From: an uncultured Planctomycetaceae bacterium
GTDB lineage: Bacteria; Planctomycetota; Planctomycetia; Pirellulales; UBA1268
Direction: 5' to 3'
Assembly: GCA_937926325.1 (NCBI GenBank)
Contig: CALAZQ010000309.1
Location: 1-15,987 of the forward strand
DNA length: 15,987 bases
Shown here: positions 1 through 6,731 of the stretch, piece by piece
Layout of the letters: each line of letters opens with the position of its first letter
How positions within the stretch are numbered: position 1 is the stretch's first letter
Notes under the pieces: generated by a model
Databases searched by the model: none
The model's input: only the letters and a program-made list of their open reading frames with translations
Told to the model about the DNA's origin: nothing
Program-made: the position numbers and the translations under genes

Positions 1-21
1 TGCTCGCTCGTCAACCTTGCG

Positions 22-63
22 GCAACAGGAAGCCGGGAGCGGAAGCGACCGGACAAGCAGCAC
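22..63. repeat. Direct repeat A, copy 1 (42 bp)
   Basis: The 42 bases beginning GCAACAGGAAGCC and ending AAGCAGCAC are repeated without mismatch at 137-178, 115 bp downstream. The flanking base on each side differs between the copies, so the repeat boundary is exact. Confidence 0.9.
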
Positions 64-136
64 GCTGGACGCCGCACCAACCGGCAACCTCTGTCCGCCG
101 GCTTCCGCCTGGCGGCTTCCAAATCGAAGCCTCCCC

Positions 137-178
137 GCAACAGGAAGCCGGGAGCGGAAGCGACCGGACAAGCAGCAC
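137..178. repeat. Direct repeat A, copy 2 (42 bp)
   Basis: Exact second copy of the 42-bp unit at 22-63. Its last five bases (AGCAC) are also the first five bases of repeat B copy 1, so units A and B are fused here. Confidence 0.9.
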
Positions 179-206
179 ACAAAACGCCACCGAGCAGGAT
201 GCGAGG
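174..206. repeat. Direct repeat B, copy 1 (33 bp)
   Basis: The 33 bases from AGCACACAAAACG to GGATGCGAGG are repeated exactly at 287-319 (offset 113 bp). This copy runs into the perfect hairpin at 201-217; the second copy does not. Confidence 0.9.
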
Positions 207-286
207 GCTGCCCTCGCGCCGGCGAAACCCTCCGGGCTTTCGGCGGCTTACGGGTTGGCACCGGCAAAGCCGGTGACCAACCCATG

Positions 287-319
287 AGCACACAAAACGC
301 CACCGAGCAGGATGCGAGG
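287..319. repeat. Direct repeat B, copy 2 (33 bp)
   Basis: Exact second copy of the 33-bp unit at 174-206. It is preceded by the hairpin at 255-280 and followed by the inverted repeat at 329-356. Confidence 0.9.
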
Positions 320-328
320 CAATGCGGA

Positions 329-363
329 AGGCCACGAACCTCTGGCTTCGTGGCCTGAAGCCA
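329..363. repeat. Two overlapping, mutually exclusive hairpins
   Basis: A perfect 10-bp inverted repeat (AGGCCACGAA at 329-338 with TTCGTGGCCT at 347-356) shares bases with a second one (TGGCTTC at 343-349 with GAAGCCA at 357-363). Only one can form in a single strand. They lie 39-73 bp beyond the stop codon of the topoisomerase gene. Confidence 0.6.
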
Positions 364-364
364 A

Positions 365-395
365 GCCTGCCGGGGCCATGGATGGCCCGGCAGGC
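365..395 (-). terminator. Strong hairpin just after the topoisomerase gene
   Basis: Arms 365-378 and 383-395 (GCCTGCCGGG and CCCGGCAGGC outer parts) form a 13-bp stem with one bulged G and a 4-nt loop. It starts 7 bp beyond the minus-strand stop codon at 402-404. The expected U-tract is absent, so it may stabilise or end the transcript by another route. Confidence 0.4.
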
Positions 396-401
396 GTAAA
401 G

Positions 402-1559
402 TCAGTCCAGCCAGTCACCCGCCGCGAGTCGCTCGGGAGTGTAGACCTCGGTCACATAGCTGATGTCCTTGGAAATCAGCGACTCAACTTCCAGCTTGAA
501 GCCGTTGGAGAGCATCCGCTGAATCTCCTTCTGCCAGGCCTTCTTGGCGGCAAACCAGGGGTAGGCAGCAATCTGCTTGGCCCGCTTGATGTCGGAGTCG
601 GTCAGGGCAATCTGCACGCTCGGTGACAGGCTGCACTTTTCATAGTCCTGCGACCGCAGCCCCAGAAAGCGGGCCTCCGGAATCGCCATCCGCTTTGACT
701 CATAGGCGAGGTTGATCGAGCCCTGCTTGAGGACCGAGTAGATGTAGTACCCCCACGGGTCGTTGTCGAGTAGGCAGTAGACCGGCAGGTTCAGCTCATG
801 ATGGAGCCGATAGAGCATCCGCCGCACGCCCCGCGGCGGCTGGCCGCCACCATGCGTGAGGAGGCAGCCATGCGTCCGCCAGAACTTGTCCTCGTTGAAC
901 CGCCGCCAGACCGTGTCTTTTTCGACATGCAGAATGAAGCTGGCGTCACACTTCTTGAATTGGATCACCTCCGCCTCAACGATCGACGGGATGCTGTAGC
1001 CCCCCGAGCCCATTCGCGAGCAGTCGATCTCGTCACCCGAATCGATCAGCGTGATCGGCCCCACCATGCCGCCCCGGTTGCTGGCATAGACGTGCAGCTC
1101 TTCCCGCAGGCTCTCGAGAGTCACCTCAAGGTCTTCGATGATCGGGTCGCACTCGTCCTGGGTGCCGAAGGTCTCCTCGCGAGTGCCCTCGATCGTGTGC
1201 TTGAGCAGATAGAACAGACCTCGAATGCTGGTGGTCTTCTGCTGGTCGATCAGCGACTTGCAGCCGGTGGCCACGAGCAGGGTCTGCATGTAGCTCTTCG
1301 CCTGCGACAGATTGAACAGCTGCCGGCGATTCTTCTGCCCGCCCATCTCGATGATTTTCCGAGACTTATTGAACCGGACGTTTGAAAGGCTCCGGGTCGG
1401 AATATCGAGGTGCGGATCCCGCCGCTTTTCGGCGGCAACTGCCACCTCGTTGGCCAGATCAACGATGAGCTTGCGGGTCTTGCGATCGACCGGTGGCAGG
1501 GTAGCCGTGCCACCGGTTGCAGCGGCCTTGCGGGATGCTTTTTTCGCCATGGCTTTCAC
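402..1559 (-). CDS. top6A: DNA topoisomerase VI subunit A (Spo11/Top6A family)
   Basis: This is the DNA-cleaving subunit of a type IIB topoisomerase, which with an ATPase B subunit passes one duplex through a double-strand break. In the 385 residues, the winged-helix (5Y-CAP) part carries the likely catalytic tyrosine Y117 in RGLFYLLKH. The Toprim part has E213 in HVEKDTVW and the acidic pair D265 and D267 in LLDNDPWGYYIYS, which bind metal in this family. The block YESKRMAIPEARFLGL is also typical. The length fits archaeal A subunits (about 370), not the shorter Mini-A forms. The ATG at 1559 gives the longest form; a second ATG at 1550 (MAKKASRK) is equally possible, and neither has a clear Shine-Dalgarno sequence. 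The gene lies 39 bp after a small hypothetical gene on the same strand. No B subunit (GHKL ATPase) is in the window. The family call is firm; the in vivo role is unknown. Confidence 0.9.
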   Translation of the reverse strand: MKAMAKKASRKAAATGGTATLPPVDRKTRKLIVDLANEVAVAAEKRRDPHLDIPTRSLSNVRFNKSRKIIEMGGQKNRRQLFNLSQAKSYMQTLLVATGCKSLIDQQKTTSIRGLFYLLKHTIEGTREETFGTQDECDPIIEDLEVTLESLREELHVYASNRGGMVGPITLIDSGDEIDCSRMGSGGYSIPSIVEAEVIQFKKCDASFILHVEKDTVWRRFNEDKFWRTHGCLLTHGGGQPPRGVRRMLYRLHHELNLPVYCLLDNDPWGYYIYSVLKQGSINLAYESKRMAIPEARFLGLRSQDYEKCSLSPSVQIALTDSDIKRAKQIAAYPWFAAKKAWQKEIQRMLSNGFKLEVESLISKDISYVTEVYTPERLAAGDWLD

Positions 1560-1598
1560 AGCAGCGGACGGGGTGGGTGAGGAAACCGGCGGCTTGTG

Positions 1599-1904
1599 TC
1601 AGGTCCCGGCTTGCGTCGGCGGCACACCCCGGGACTTGCCGGCGAGATGAAAGGCGGTCAGCAGGTCATACGCGGTGACTTCACAGAGCAGCCGGGTCAC
1701 CTTCTCGTAGGCCTCGGGGTCGAGCAACGGCTCAACCTCCTTCATCAGCTCGACGACCCGCTTTTCCTGGGCCTCCAGCTCCTGCCGGTCAACCCGCCGG
1801 TCGGCCAGAGCCTCATGAAACGAGTCGAGCTTGCGGGCATACTCGGTCAACAGCTGCGAATCGGTCGCGGCATCGAACCATGGGCGGTAGACAGGCTGAC
1901 TCAT
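1599..1904 (-). CDS. Small helical hypothetical protein upstream of topoisomerase VI A
   Basis: I do not recognise this 101-residue protein. It is charged and looks almost wholly helical, with a probable coiled-coil stretch at about residues 36-60 (rich in R, E, V and L), no signal peptide and no membrane segment. The open frame extends upstream into the tRNA gene, so the ATG at 1904 (MSQPVYRPWF), 29 bp after the tRNA, is the first sensible start; no good Shine-Dalgarno sequence is present. It ends 39 bp before the topoisomerase start on the same strand, so the two are probably co-transcribed. A role as partner or regulator of the topoisomerase is only a guess from position. Confidence 0.65.
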   Translation of the reverse strand: MSQPVYRPWFDAATDSQLLTEYARKLDSFHEALADRRVDRQELEAQEKRVVELMKEVEPLLDPEAYEKVTRLLCEVTAYDLLTAFHLAGKSRGVPPTQAGT

Positions 1905-1933
1905 TGGCAAGGCCCCGAGCAGGATAGCGAGAG

Positions 1934-2008
1934 GGTGGCTGACGGGATTCGAACCCGCGACCTTCGGTACCACAAACCGACGCTCTAACCGACTGAGCTA
2001 CAACCACC
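1934..2008 (-). tRNA. tRNA-His (anticodon GUG)
   Basis: Reading the minus strand from 2008, the sequence folds into a full cloverleaf. The acceptor stem is closed by the extra G(-1)-C73 pair characteristic of tRNA-His, the D-arm is AGCTC...GAGC, and the anticodon stem TCGGT/ACCGA has loop TTGTGGT with GTG at 1973-1971. The T-arm is GCGGG-TTCGAAT-CCCGT. The 3' CCA is not encoded (the genomic bases are CTC). One wobble pair sits in the acceptor stem. Confidence 0.96.
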
Positions 2009-2020
2009 GCATCGTCCCGA

Positions 2021-2043
2021 AGTTTAGCAGACGTTCGGCCGAA
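2021..2043 (-). promoter_or_regulatory. Possible promoter of the tRNA-His gene
   Basis: A -10-like TAAACT (minus strand, 2026-2021) lies 12 bp before the tRNA 5' end, which is the right distance for a short leader. No good -35 box is visible; a 10-bp perfect palindrome TTCGGCCGAA occupies 2034-2043 instead. Weak evidence, based on position and 4 of 6 consensus matches. Confidence 0.25.
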
Positions 2044-2178
2044 AACAGCAGTGCCCTCGGCCGCCACCACGGACAGCGGCCGGTGACCGCAAAAACTGGC
2101 ATTTCCCCGTGTCCCGACAGTCGGTTCAATTTCCGGTCAGTCCCCTCCGCTTCGGGTGCCCCCGGGTCCGGTACGATC

Positions 2179-2964
2179 ATGGCTTCCTTCCCCCTCGTCA
2201 CCACGACTGCCTGCGACGGCAACCGCAGTTGCATCGCCGACGTGGCACTGCTTGCTGGGAAGATTCCCCTGTTCCCGGTTGACCGGCACTGCAACCTGGC
2301 CGAGCTGGCTGCGGCCCGGTCAGCCTGCCCCCACCGTATCGGCTGGGCCGCCATCTTCCTCAAGGCCTACGGGAAGGTCGTCCGGCAGACCCCTGCCCTC
2401 CGCAGTTGGTTCCTGCCCGGGTTCCGACCGCGGCTGGCAACAACCGAGCAGAATGTCGCCACGCTCGCCATCAACCGGCTCGAGGAGGGCGTCGAGCGGC
2501 TCTGTTGGGCCCGGCTGGACCGGCCAGACGAGCGACCGCTCGCCGACCTCCAGCAGTTCATCGACGACTGCGGCCAGAAGCCCCTCGCCGAGATGTTCAA
2601 GCGGCAGCTGGAGCTGGAAATGCTGCCCGGCTGGCTGCGGCGAACCGTGCTCCGCTGGAACCTGCGGTCTGCCTCGGCGAAACGGGCGGCCAGGCTGGGC
2701 ACCTTCAGTCTTTCAACGCTTGCCGGCCTCGGGGCTACCAACCGCTTCCACCCCACGCTCTGCACGTCGAGCCTCACCTACGGACCGCTCGAACCGGACG
2801 GCCGCTGCCGGGTAACGCTGATTGCCGACCACCGGGTGGTTGACGGCGCACTGGTGGCCCGCAGCCTGATTCGGCTGGAAGAATTGCTGCGGCAGGAGCT
2901 GGTCAGTGAGCTTCGCCAGCTGGCGGCTCCGGCGGCAGATGGGCTTCCTTCAGCCGCCGCCTGA
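2179..2964 (+). CDS. Stand-alone E2-type (2-oxoacid dehydrogenase) acyltransferase domain protein
   Basis: The 261-residue product resembles the catalytic domain of dihydrolipoamide acyltransferases (chloramphenicol-acetyltransferase fold). Near the C-terminus is the signature ADHRVVDGALVARSL with the catalytic H218 and D222, preceded by GTFSLSTLAGLG (174-185), which matches the strand region before it in E2 proteins. The lipoyl and peripheral-subunit-binding domains of a true E2 are absent, as are E1 and E3 neighbours, so a role in a classical complex is unlikely; an acyl-CoA-dependent transferase with another acceptor is possible. The frame is open from 2083, but the ATG at 2179 begins where the similarity begins; no clear Shine-Dalgarno sequence. 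Its last 62 bp overlap the 3' end of rarA on the other strand. Fold call fairly sure, substrate unknown. Confidence 0.72.
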   Translation: MASFPLVTTTACDGNRSCIADVALLAGKIPLFPVDRHCNLAELAAARSACPHRIGWAAIFLKAYGKVVRQTPALRSWFLPGFRPRLATTEQNVATLAINRLEEGVERLCWARLDRPDERPLADLQQFIDDCGQKPLAEMFKRQLELEMLPGWLRRTVLRWNLRSASAKRAARLGTFSLSTLAGLGATNRFHPTLCTSSLTYGPLEPDGRCRVTLIADHRVVDGALVARSLIRLEELLRQELVSELRQLAAPAADGLPSAAA

Positions 2965-4252
2965 TCTCGGCCAGCCGCTCGCCCAGGTCGCGTTCCAGCC
3001 CGCGGCTGGTCGGCTCGTAATAGTGCCGCTCGACCCCCAGATAATCTTGCTTGGCGATTGCATCGGGAGCATCGTGGGCATAGGCATAGCCTTGGCCGTG
3101 GCCCAGCCGCTTCGCGCCGGCGTAGTGCTTGTCCTGCAGGTGCCTCGGCACCGGCAGGGTCGCCTTCTCACGGACATCGTGGCGGGCCGCCGCGATGGCC
3201 GTGGTGCAGGCATTGCTCTTGGGGGCCAGGCTGAGATAGGTGACGGCCTGTGCGAGGGCCAGCTGACACTCCGGCAGACCGACAAACTCGGTCGCCTGCA
3301 TGGCAGCGACGGCGATCAGCAGTGACCGCGGGTCGGCGTTGCCAATGTCTTCACTGGCCAGAATCACCAGCCGGCGAGCCAGGAACCGCACATCCTCGCC
3401 CCCCTCCAGCATCCGGGCGAGCCAATACAGCCCGGCATCGGCGTCGCTGCCGCGGATGCTCTTGATGAGAGCACTGGCACAGTCGTAGTGGGTGTCGCCG
3501 GCGTCGTAGACAACCGCCTTCCGCTGCACACTCTCACGGGCCAGTTCCAGCGTGAAGGCCAGCGGCCGCTCCGCTGACGACAGCACTCCTACCTCCAGTC
3601 CACCGAGAGCCCGCCGGGCATCACCGTCGGCGGTCTCCACCAGAAATTCCATCGCATCAGCCTCGAGCGTAATCTGTTGGCCTCCAAAACCGTGGGCCTT
3701 GTCGGCCAGTGCCCGGCAAAGAATCTCGGCGATGTCCGCGGGGTCGAGGGCCTCCAGTTCAAAGATCCGGCTGCGGCTCACGAGGGCCGGCGTGAGGGCG
3801 AAGAAGGGGTTCTGGGTGGTCGCCCCAATCAGGGCGAGCACGCCACTTTCAACATCGGGCAGCAGCACATCCTGCTGGGCCTTGTTGAAGCGGTGGATCT
3901 CGTCGATGAACAGACAGGTGCGGACGGCATCGTCCTCCAGCCGGTGGCGGGCCGCCTCGATCACCTCGCGGAGTTCCTTCACGCCCGAGGCGGTCGCCGA
4001 AAGTTCGACGAATCGGCGGCGGGTTTCGGTGGCGATGATTTCAGCCAGCGTCGTCTTGCCGACCCCGGGCGGACCGTAGAGGATCACCGAGCCGAGCCGG
4101 TCGGCCTCGATCAGCCGTCGCAGCAGCTTGCCCGGGCCGATGATCTCTCGCTGTCCGACATAGTCGGCCAGCCGCCGCGGTCGCATGCGGGCGGCCAGCG
4201 GAGCGGCCCGCTCGATATTGGCCAGTCGCGAGGCGGTGAAAAGATCTGCCAT
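2903..4252 (-). CDS. rarA: Replication-associated recombination protein A (RarA/MgsA), clamp-loader-like AAA+ ATPase
   Basis: RarA acts at stalled replication forks, interacts with single-strand-binding protein and is related to the clamp loader and RuvB. In 449 residues (family about 440-450) I see the start block PLAARMRPRRLADYVGQ (18-34), Walker A GPPGVGKTT (60-68), Walker B LFIDEIHRFNKAQQD (114-128), sensor 1 GATTQNPFF (143-151), the arginine-finger region LVSRSRIF, and sensor 2 GDARRAL. The C-terminal tetramerisation part has the diagnostic ASEDIGNADPR, LAPKSNA and YEPTSRGLE motifs. An in-frame TTG at 4282 would add ten residues; I prefer the ATG at 4252 (MADLFTASRL). The gene is transcribed divergently from the UbiD gene and converges on the acyltransferase gene. 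All key ATPase residues are intact. Confidence 0.96.
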   Translation of the reverse strand: MADLFTASRLANIERAAPLAARMRPRRLADYVGQREIIGPGKLLRRLIEADRLGSVILYGPPGVGKTTLAEIIATETRRRFVELSATASGVKELREVIEAARHRLEDDAVRTCLFIDEIHRFNKAQQDVLLPDVESGVLALIGATTQNPFFALTPALVSRSRIFELEALDPADIAEILCRALADKAHGFGGQQITLEADAMEFLVETADGDARRALGGLEVGVLSSAERPLAFTLELARESVQRKAVVYDAGDTHYDCASALIKSIRGSDADAGLYWLARMLEGGEDVRFLARRLVILASEDIGNADPRSLLIAVAAMQATEFVGLPECQLALAQAVTYLSLAPKSNACTTAIAAARHDVREKATLPVPRHLQDKHYAGAKRLGHGQGYAYAHDAPDAIAKQDYLGVERHYYEPTSRGLERDLGERLAEIRRRLKEAHLPPEPPAGEAH

Positions 4253-4359
4253 CCTGCCGGCCGTTTCCGCGTGTTCCTGCAACTAAAAGCCCTGCCCGTG
4301 GGCTTCGACATTTCCTGATTTTACCCGGCCGTGCCGCCGAGCGTGGCTACCATACCCGC

Positions 4360-4365
4360 AGGAGG
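4360..4365 (+). promoter_or_regulatory. Shine-Dalgarno sequence of the UbiD-family gene
   Basis: A full AGGAGG lies 5 nt before the ATG at 4371. It overlaps an in-frame GTG at 4365, which therefore cannot be the start and fixes the ATG as the initiation codon. It is the clearest ribosome-binding site in the window. Confidence 0.75.
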
Positions 4366-4370
4366 TGTGC

Positions 4371-6263
4371 ATGGGATTTCGGACAATGCGGCAGTGCGTC
4401 GAAACGCTCCGGCAAGAGGGCTTGCTGGTGGCGGTTGATCACCCGGTCGATCCCCACCTGGAAATCGCCGAAATTCAGCGGCGGCTGTTCCGGGCGGGCG
4501 GCCCGGCGGTGCTGTTTACGAAGCCCCAGGGCTGTAGCACACCCGTGCTGGTCAACCTCTACGGCACCCAGCAGCGGGTCGAACGGATTTTCGCCGACAC
4601 CTTCGAACGGGTCCGCCGGCTGGTCGAGCTGAAGATCGACCCGACCGCCGCCCTCCAGAAGCCCTGGCGATACTGGCGGAGCCCGGTCGATGCCCTTGCC
4701 ATGCTGCCCCGGTCGGTTCGCCGGGGCGGGGTGATGCACCGCGAGGTGCCGCTCTCGAGCCTGCCCGGCGTGACCGGCTGGCCCGGCGACGGCGGCCCCT
4801 TCATCACCCTGCCGGCGGTCTACACCGAACATCCCGACCGGCCGTCACTCAAGCAGTCGAACCTGGGCATGTACCGGGTGCAACTGCGGGGAAACGCCTA
4901 CGAGCACGACCGTGAGGTCGGCCTGCATTATCAGATTCACCGGGGCATCGGTGTGCATCATGCTGCCGCCCTGGCCCGGGATGAGCCGCTGAAGGTCGCC
5001 ATCTTTGTCGGCGGCACCCCGGCGATGGCGGTGGCGGCGATGATGCCACTACCGGAAGGGCTCTCCGAACTCACCTTTGCCGGTGCGCTCGCCGGCCACC
5101 GCATTCCGATGGTCAGGCGGCCGGGACGGCCGGCGATCTATGCCGATGCCGACTTCGTGATTGAAGGCACGATCACCGGCCCGGCCACCAAGCCCGAAGG
5201 CCCGTTCGGGGATCACCTCGGCTACTACGCCCGGCAGCACAACTTTCCCGTGCTCAGGGTGGACCATGTCTGGCAGCGGGAGGGGGCCATCTGGCCGGTG
5301 ACGGTGGTCGGCCGGCCACCCCAGGAAGACACCCTGTTTGGCTGGCTGGTGCACGAGCTGACCGGCCCGGTGATTCCGACGGTGCTGCCGGGCATCTCCA
5401 GCGTTCACGCCGTCGATGCCTCGGGGGTTCATCCGCTGCTGCTGGCCGTCGGCAGTGAACGCTATCTGCCCTGGCGGCCCTCGACTCGGCCGGCCGAGCT
5501 GCTCACCCAGGCCTCGGCGATTCTGGGCCAGGGGCAGCTGTCGCTGGCCAAATACCTCTGCATCGTCGATGGGGCCGACGCCCCCGGCCTTGATGCCCAC
5601 GACGTGCCGGCCTTCCTGCGGCACCTGCTGGCCCGGGTCGACTGGCGGCGGGACTGTCACTTCCAGACCGAGACGACCATCGACACCCTCGACTACTCCG
5701 GCAGCGGATTCAATGCCGGCTCAAAGCTGGTGATCGCGGCCAGGGGACCGGCGGTGCGGCAGCTACCGACCACGCTTGCCGTTGAGTTGCCGTTGCCGGA
5801 TGGCTTTGCCCATCCCAGGGTCTGCCTGCCGGGCGTCGTGGCAATCAGTGGCCCACCGATCGAACCGCGGCCAACACTGGCCGCTCCGGATGAAGCGTCC
5901 ATTTGGCAGGCGACTGAGGCGGCCCGCTGGTCAGCCGACATCGAGCGGCTGACCGCAGCCATCGGGCCGAGCCACCCGCTGCGGGACTGGCCGCTGCTGG
6001 TGGTGGTTGACGACAGCGACTTCGTGGCGGCCGACCTGGCGAACTTTCTTTGGGTCACCTTCACACGGTCAAACCCCGCAGCTGATGTCCACGGCGTCGG
6101 GGCGAGCACCCACAACAAGCACTGGGGCTGCGCCGGTCCACTGGTGATCGACGCCCGGCTCAAGCCGCACCATGCACCGCCTGTCGAAGAAGATCCGGCA
6201 GTGACCGCCCGGGTAGATGAACTCTGCCGAGCCGGCGGCCCGCTGGCCGGCATGCTTGAGTAA
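4371..6263 (+). CDS. UbiD-family prenyl-FMN-dependent decarboxylase, long form
   Basis: UbiD enzymes use prenylated FMN to (de)carboxylate aromatic or unsaturated acids, for example in ubiquinone or menaquinone synthesis. The core is clear: SNLGMYR with R169, and PEGPFGDHLGYY with E276 and D281, matching the R-E-(E/D) catalytic set. HYQIHRG (187-192), GGTPAM and GRPPQED are also typical. At 630 residues it is longer than E. coli UbiD (497) and closer to the roughly 600-residue form linked in some bacteria to futalosine-pathway menaquinone synthesis. The extra C-terminal part (about 500-630) includes WPLLVVVDDSDF and a THNKHWGCAGP motif. No UbiX (flavin prenyltransferase) or menaquinone gene lies nearby, so the substrate is open. 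The gene ends 18 bp from the rplU stop codon on the opposite strand. Confidence 0.87.
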   Translation: MGFRTMRQCVETLRQEGLLVAVDHPVDPHLEIAEIQRRLFRAGGPAVLFTKPQGCSTPVLVNLYGTQQRVERIFADTFERVRRLVELKIDPTAALQKPWRYWRSPVDALAMLPRSVRRGGVMHREVPLSSLPGVTGWPGDGGPFITLPAVYTEHPDRPSLKQSNLGMYRVQLRGNAYEHDREVGLHYQIHRGIGVHHAAALARDEPLKVAIFVGGTPAMAVAAMMPLPEGLSELTFAGALAGHRIPMVRRPGRPAIYADADFVIEGTITGPATKPEGPFGDHLGYYARQHNFPVLRVDHVWQREGAIWPVTVVGRPPQEDTLFGWLVHELTGPVIPTVLPGISSVHAVDASGVHPLLLAVGSERYLPWRPSTRPAELLTQASAILGQGQLSLAKYLCIVDGADAPGLDAHDVPAFLRHLLARVDWRRDCHFQTETTIDTLDYSGSGFNAGSKLVIAARGPAVRQLPTTLAVELPLPDGFAHPRVCLPGVVAISGPPIEPRPTLAAPDEASIWQATEAARWSADIERLTAAIGPSHPLRDWPLLVVVDDSDFVAADLANFLWVTFTRSNPAADVHGVGASTHNKHWGCAGPLVIDARLKPHHAPPVEEDPAVTARVDELCRAGGPLAGMLE

Positions 6264-6294
6264 GCCGAGGCCGCGGCGGGCTCAGCCTGCGGCT
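6263..6294. terminator. Possible bidirectional hairpin between convergent UbiD and rplU genes
   Basis: Arms AGCCG(A)GGC at 6263-6271 and GCC(TG)CGGCT at 6285-6294 can pair with an internal bulge across the 18-bp gap between the two stop codons. There is no U-tract on either side, so terminator function is uncertain. Confidence 0.25.
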
Positions 6295-6662
6295 GGAATT
6301 TCGCTGATGCGAATCTTGGTGGCGACCGACCGGTGGCCGGTGCGGCGGCGATAATTCTTGCGGCGGCGGAACTTCTGAATGTAGATCTTTTCGCCCTGTA
6401 CCAGGCCGAGCACCTCGGCCTTGACGACGGCACCGTCGATCACTGGTGCACCCAGTTGCAGCTTGCCATCCTTGCTGACAGCCAGCACCTTGTCGAGCAC
6501 GAGTTCACTACCCCGCTCAGCCGGCCGGAAGTCGACTTCGAGTTCCTGCCCTTCACTGACCCGGTACTGACGACCGCCGTCGGCGATGATGCAGTAGTGA
6601 TGCCCCCCTCCGACCATCGTGTCGGCGGTGCTGGCTTCGGTGGAATTCGCGGTGGCGGCCAT
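6282..6662 (-). CDS. rplU: 50S ribosomal protein bL21
   Basis: bL21 binds 23S rRNA in the large subunit. The 126-residue product has YCIIADGGRQYRV (23-35) at the start of the conserved domain, EKIYIQKFRRRKNYRRRTGHR (91-111), the basic rRNA-binding hairpin typical of the family, and a terminal KIRISEI. The start at 6662 is supported by GAGGA 7 nt upstream; an in-frame TTG at 6704 is less likely. The roughly 20-residue N-terminal extension before the domain (Ala/Thr-rich) is unusual, as E. coli bL21 begins directly at the domain. The gene follows the RNase E/G gene by 117 bp. Its usual downstream partner rpmA (bL27) is missing: the next gene is the convergent UbiD gene. Confidence 0.95.
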   Translation of the reverse strand: MAATANSTEASTADTMVGGGHHYCIIADGGRQYRVSEGQELEVDFRPAERGSELVLDKVLAVSKDGKLQLGAPVIDGAVVKAEVLGLVQGEKIYIQKFRRRKNYRRRTGHRSVATKIRISEIPAAG

Positions 6663-6669
6663 GGAAGGA

Positions 6670-6674
6670 TCCTC
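6670..6674 (-). promoter_or_regulatory. Shine-Dalgarno sequence of rplU
   Basis: GAGGA on the minus strand, 7 nt before the ATG at 6662. It chooses this start over the in-frame TTG at 6704 and over the internal ATG at codon 16. Confidence 0.6.
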
Positions 6675-6731
6675 GTCAGTCAGAATCAGGGTCGGCTCCG
6701 GCAAGCAGAGAACTCATTAGTGTAATCGGCT

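Larger units (their letters stand above)
1..401. other. Intergenic repeat and hairpin region without a convincing gene
   Basis: No open frame here has a recognisable product. The stretch contains two pairs of exact direct repeats (42 bp and 33 bp) and perfect or near-perfect hairpins at 201-217 (7-bp stem GCGAGGG, 3-nt loop), 255-280 (ACCGGC stem plus a TTGG/CCAA extension), 329-356 and 365-395. A 113-codon open frame at 17-358 (+) runs across the repeats and is low in complexity, so I treat it as non-coding. The composition suggests a lineage-specific intergenic repeat (REP-like) cluster lying downstream of the topoisomerase gene; that name is inference. Confidence 0.6.

Noticed and set aside
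1..330. CRISPR array
   Set aside because: Only two copies of each unit, unequal unit types, spacers of unsuitable length with fused units, and no cas genes in the window.
17..358. 113-codon open frame over the left repeat region
   Set aside because: It spans both repeat pairs, is low in complexity with many Arg, Gly and Ser codons, has no ribosome-binding site and no recognisable domain. Open frames arise easily in DNA this GC-rich.
1905..1973. Longer N-terminus for the small hypothetical protein (start at 1973)
   Set aside because: The extra 23 codons read through the tRNA-His gene, so they are not coding.
5693..6433. 246-codon open frame on the minus strand
   Set aside because: Antisense to the C-terminal part of UbiD and running into rplU; Ser/Ala/Pro/Arg-rich composition typical of an antisense shadow.
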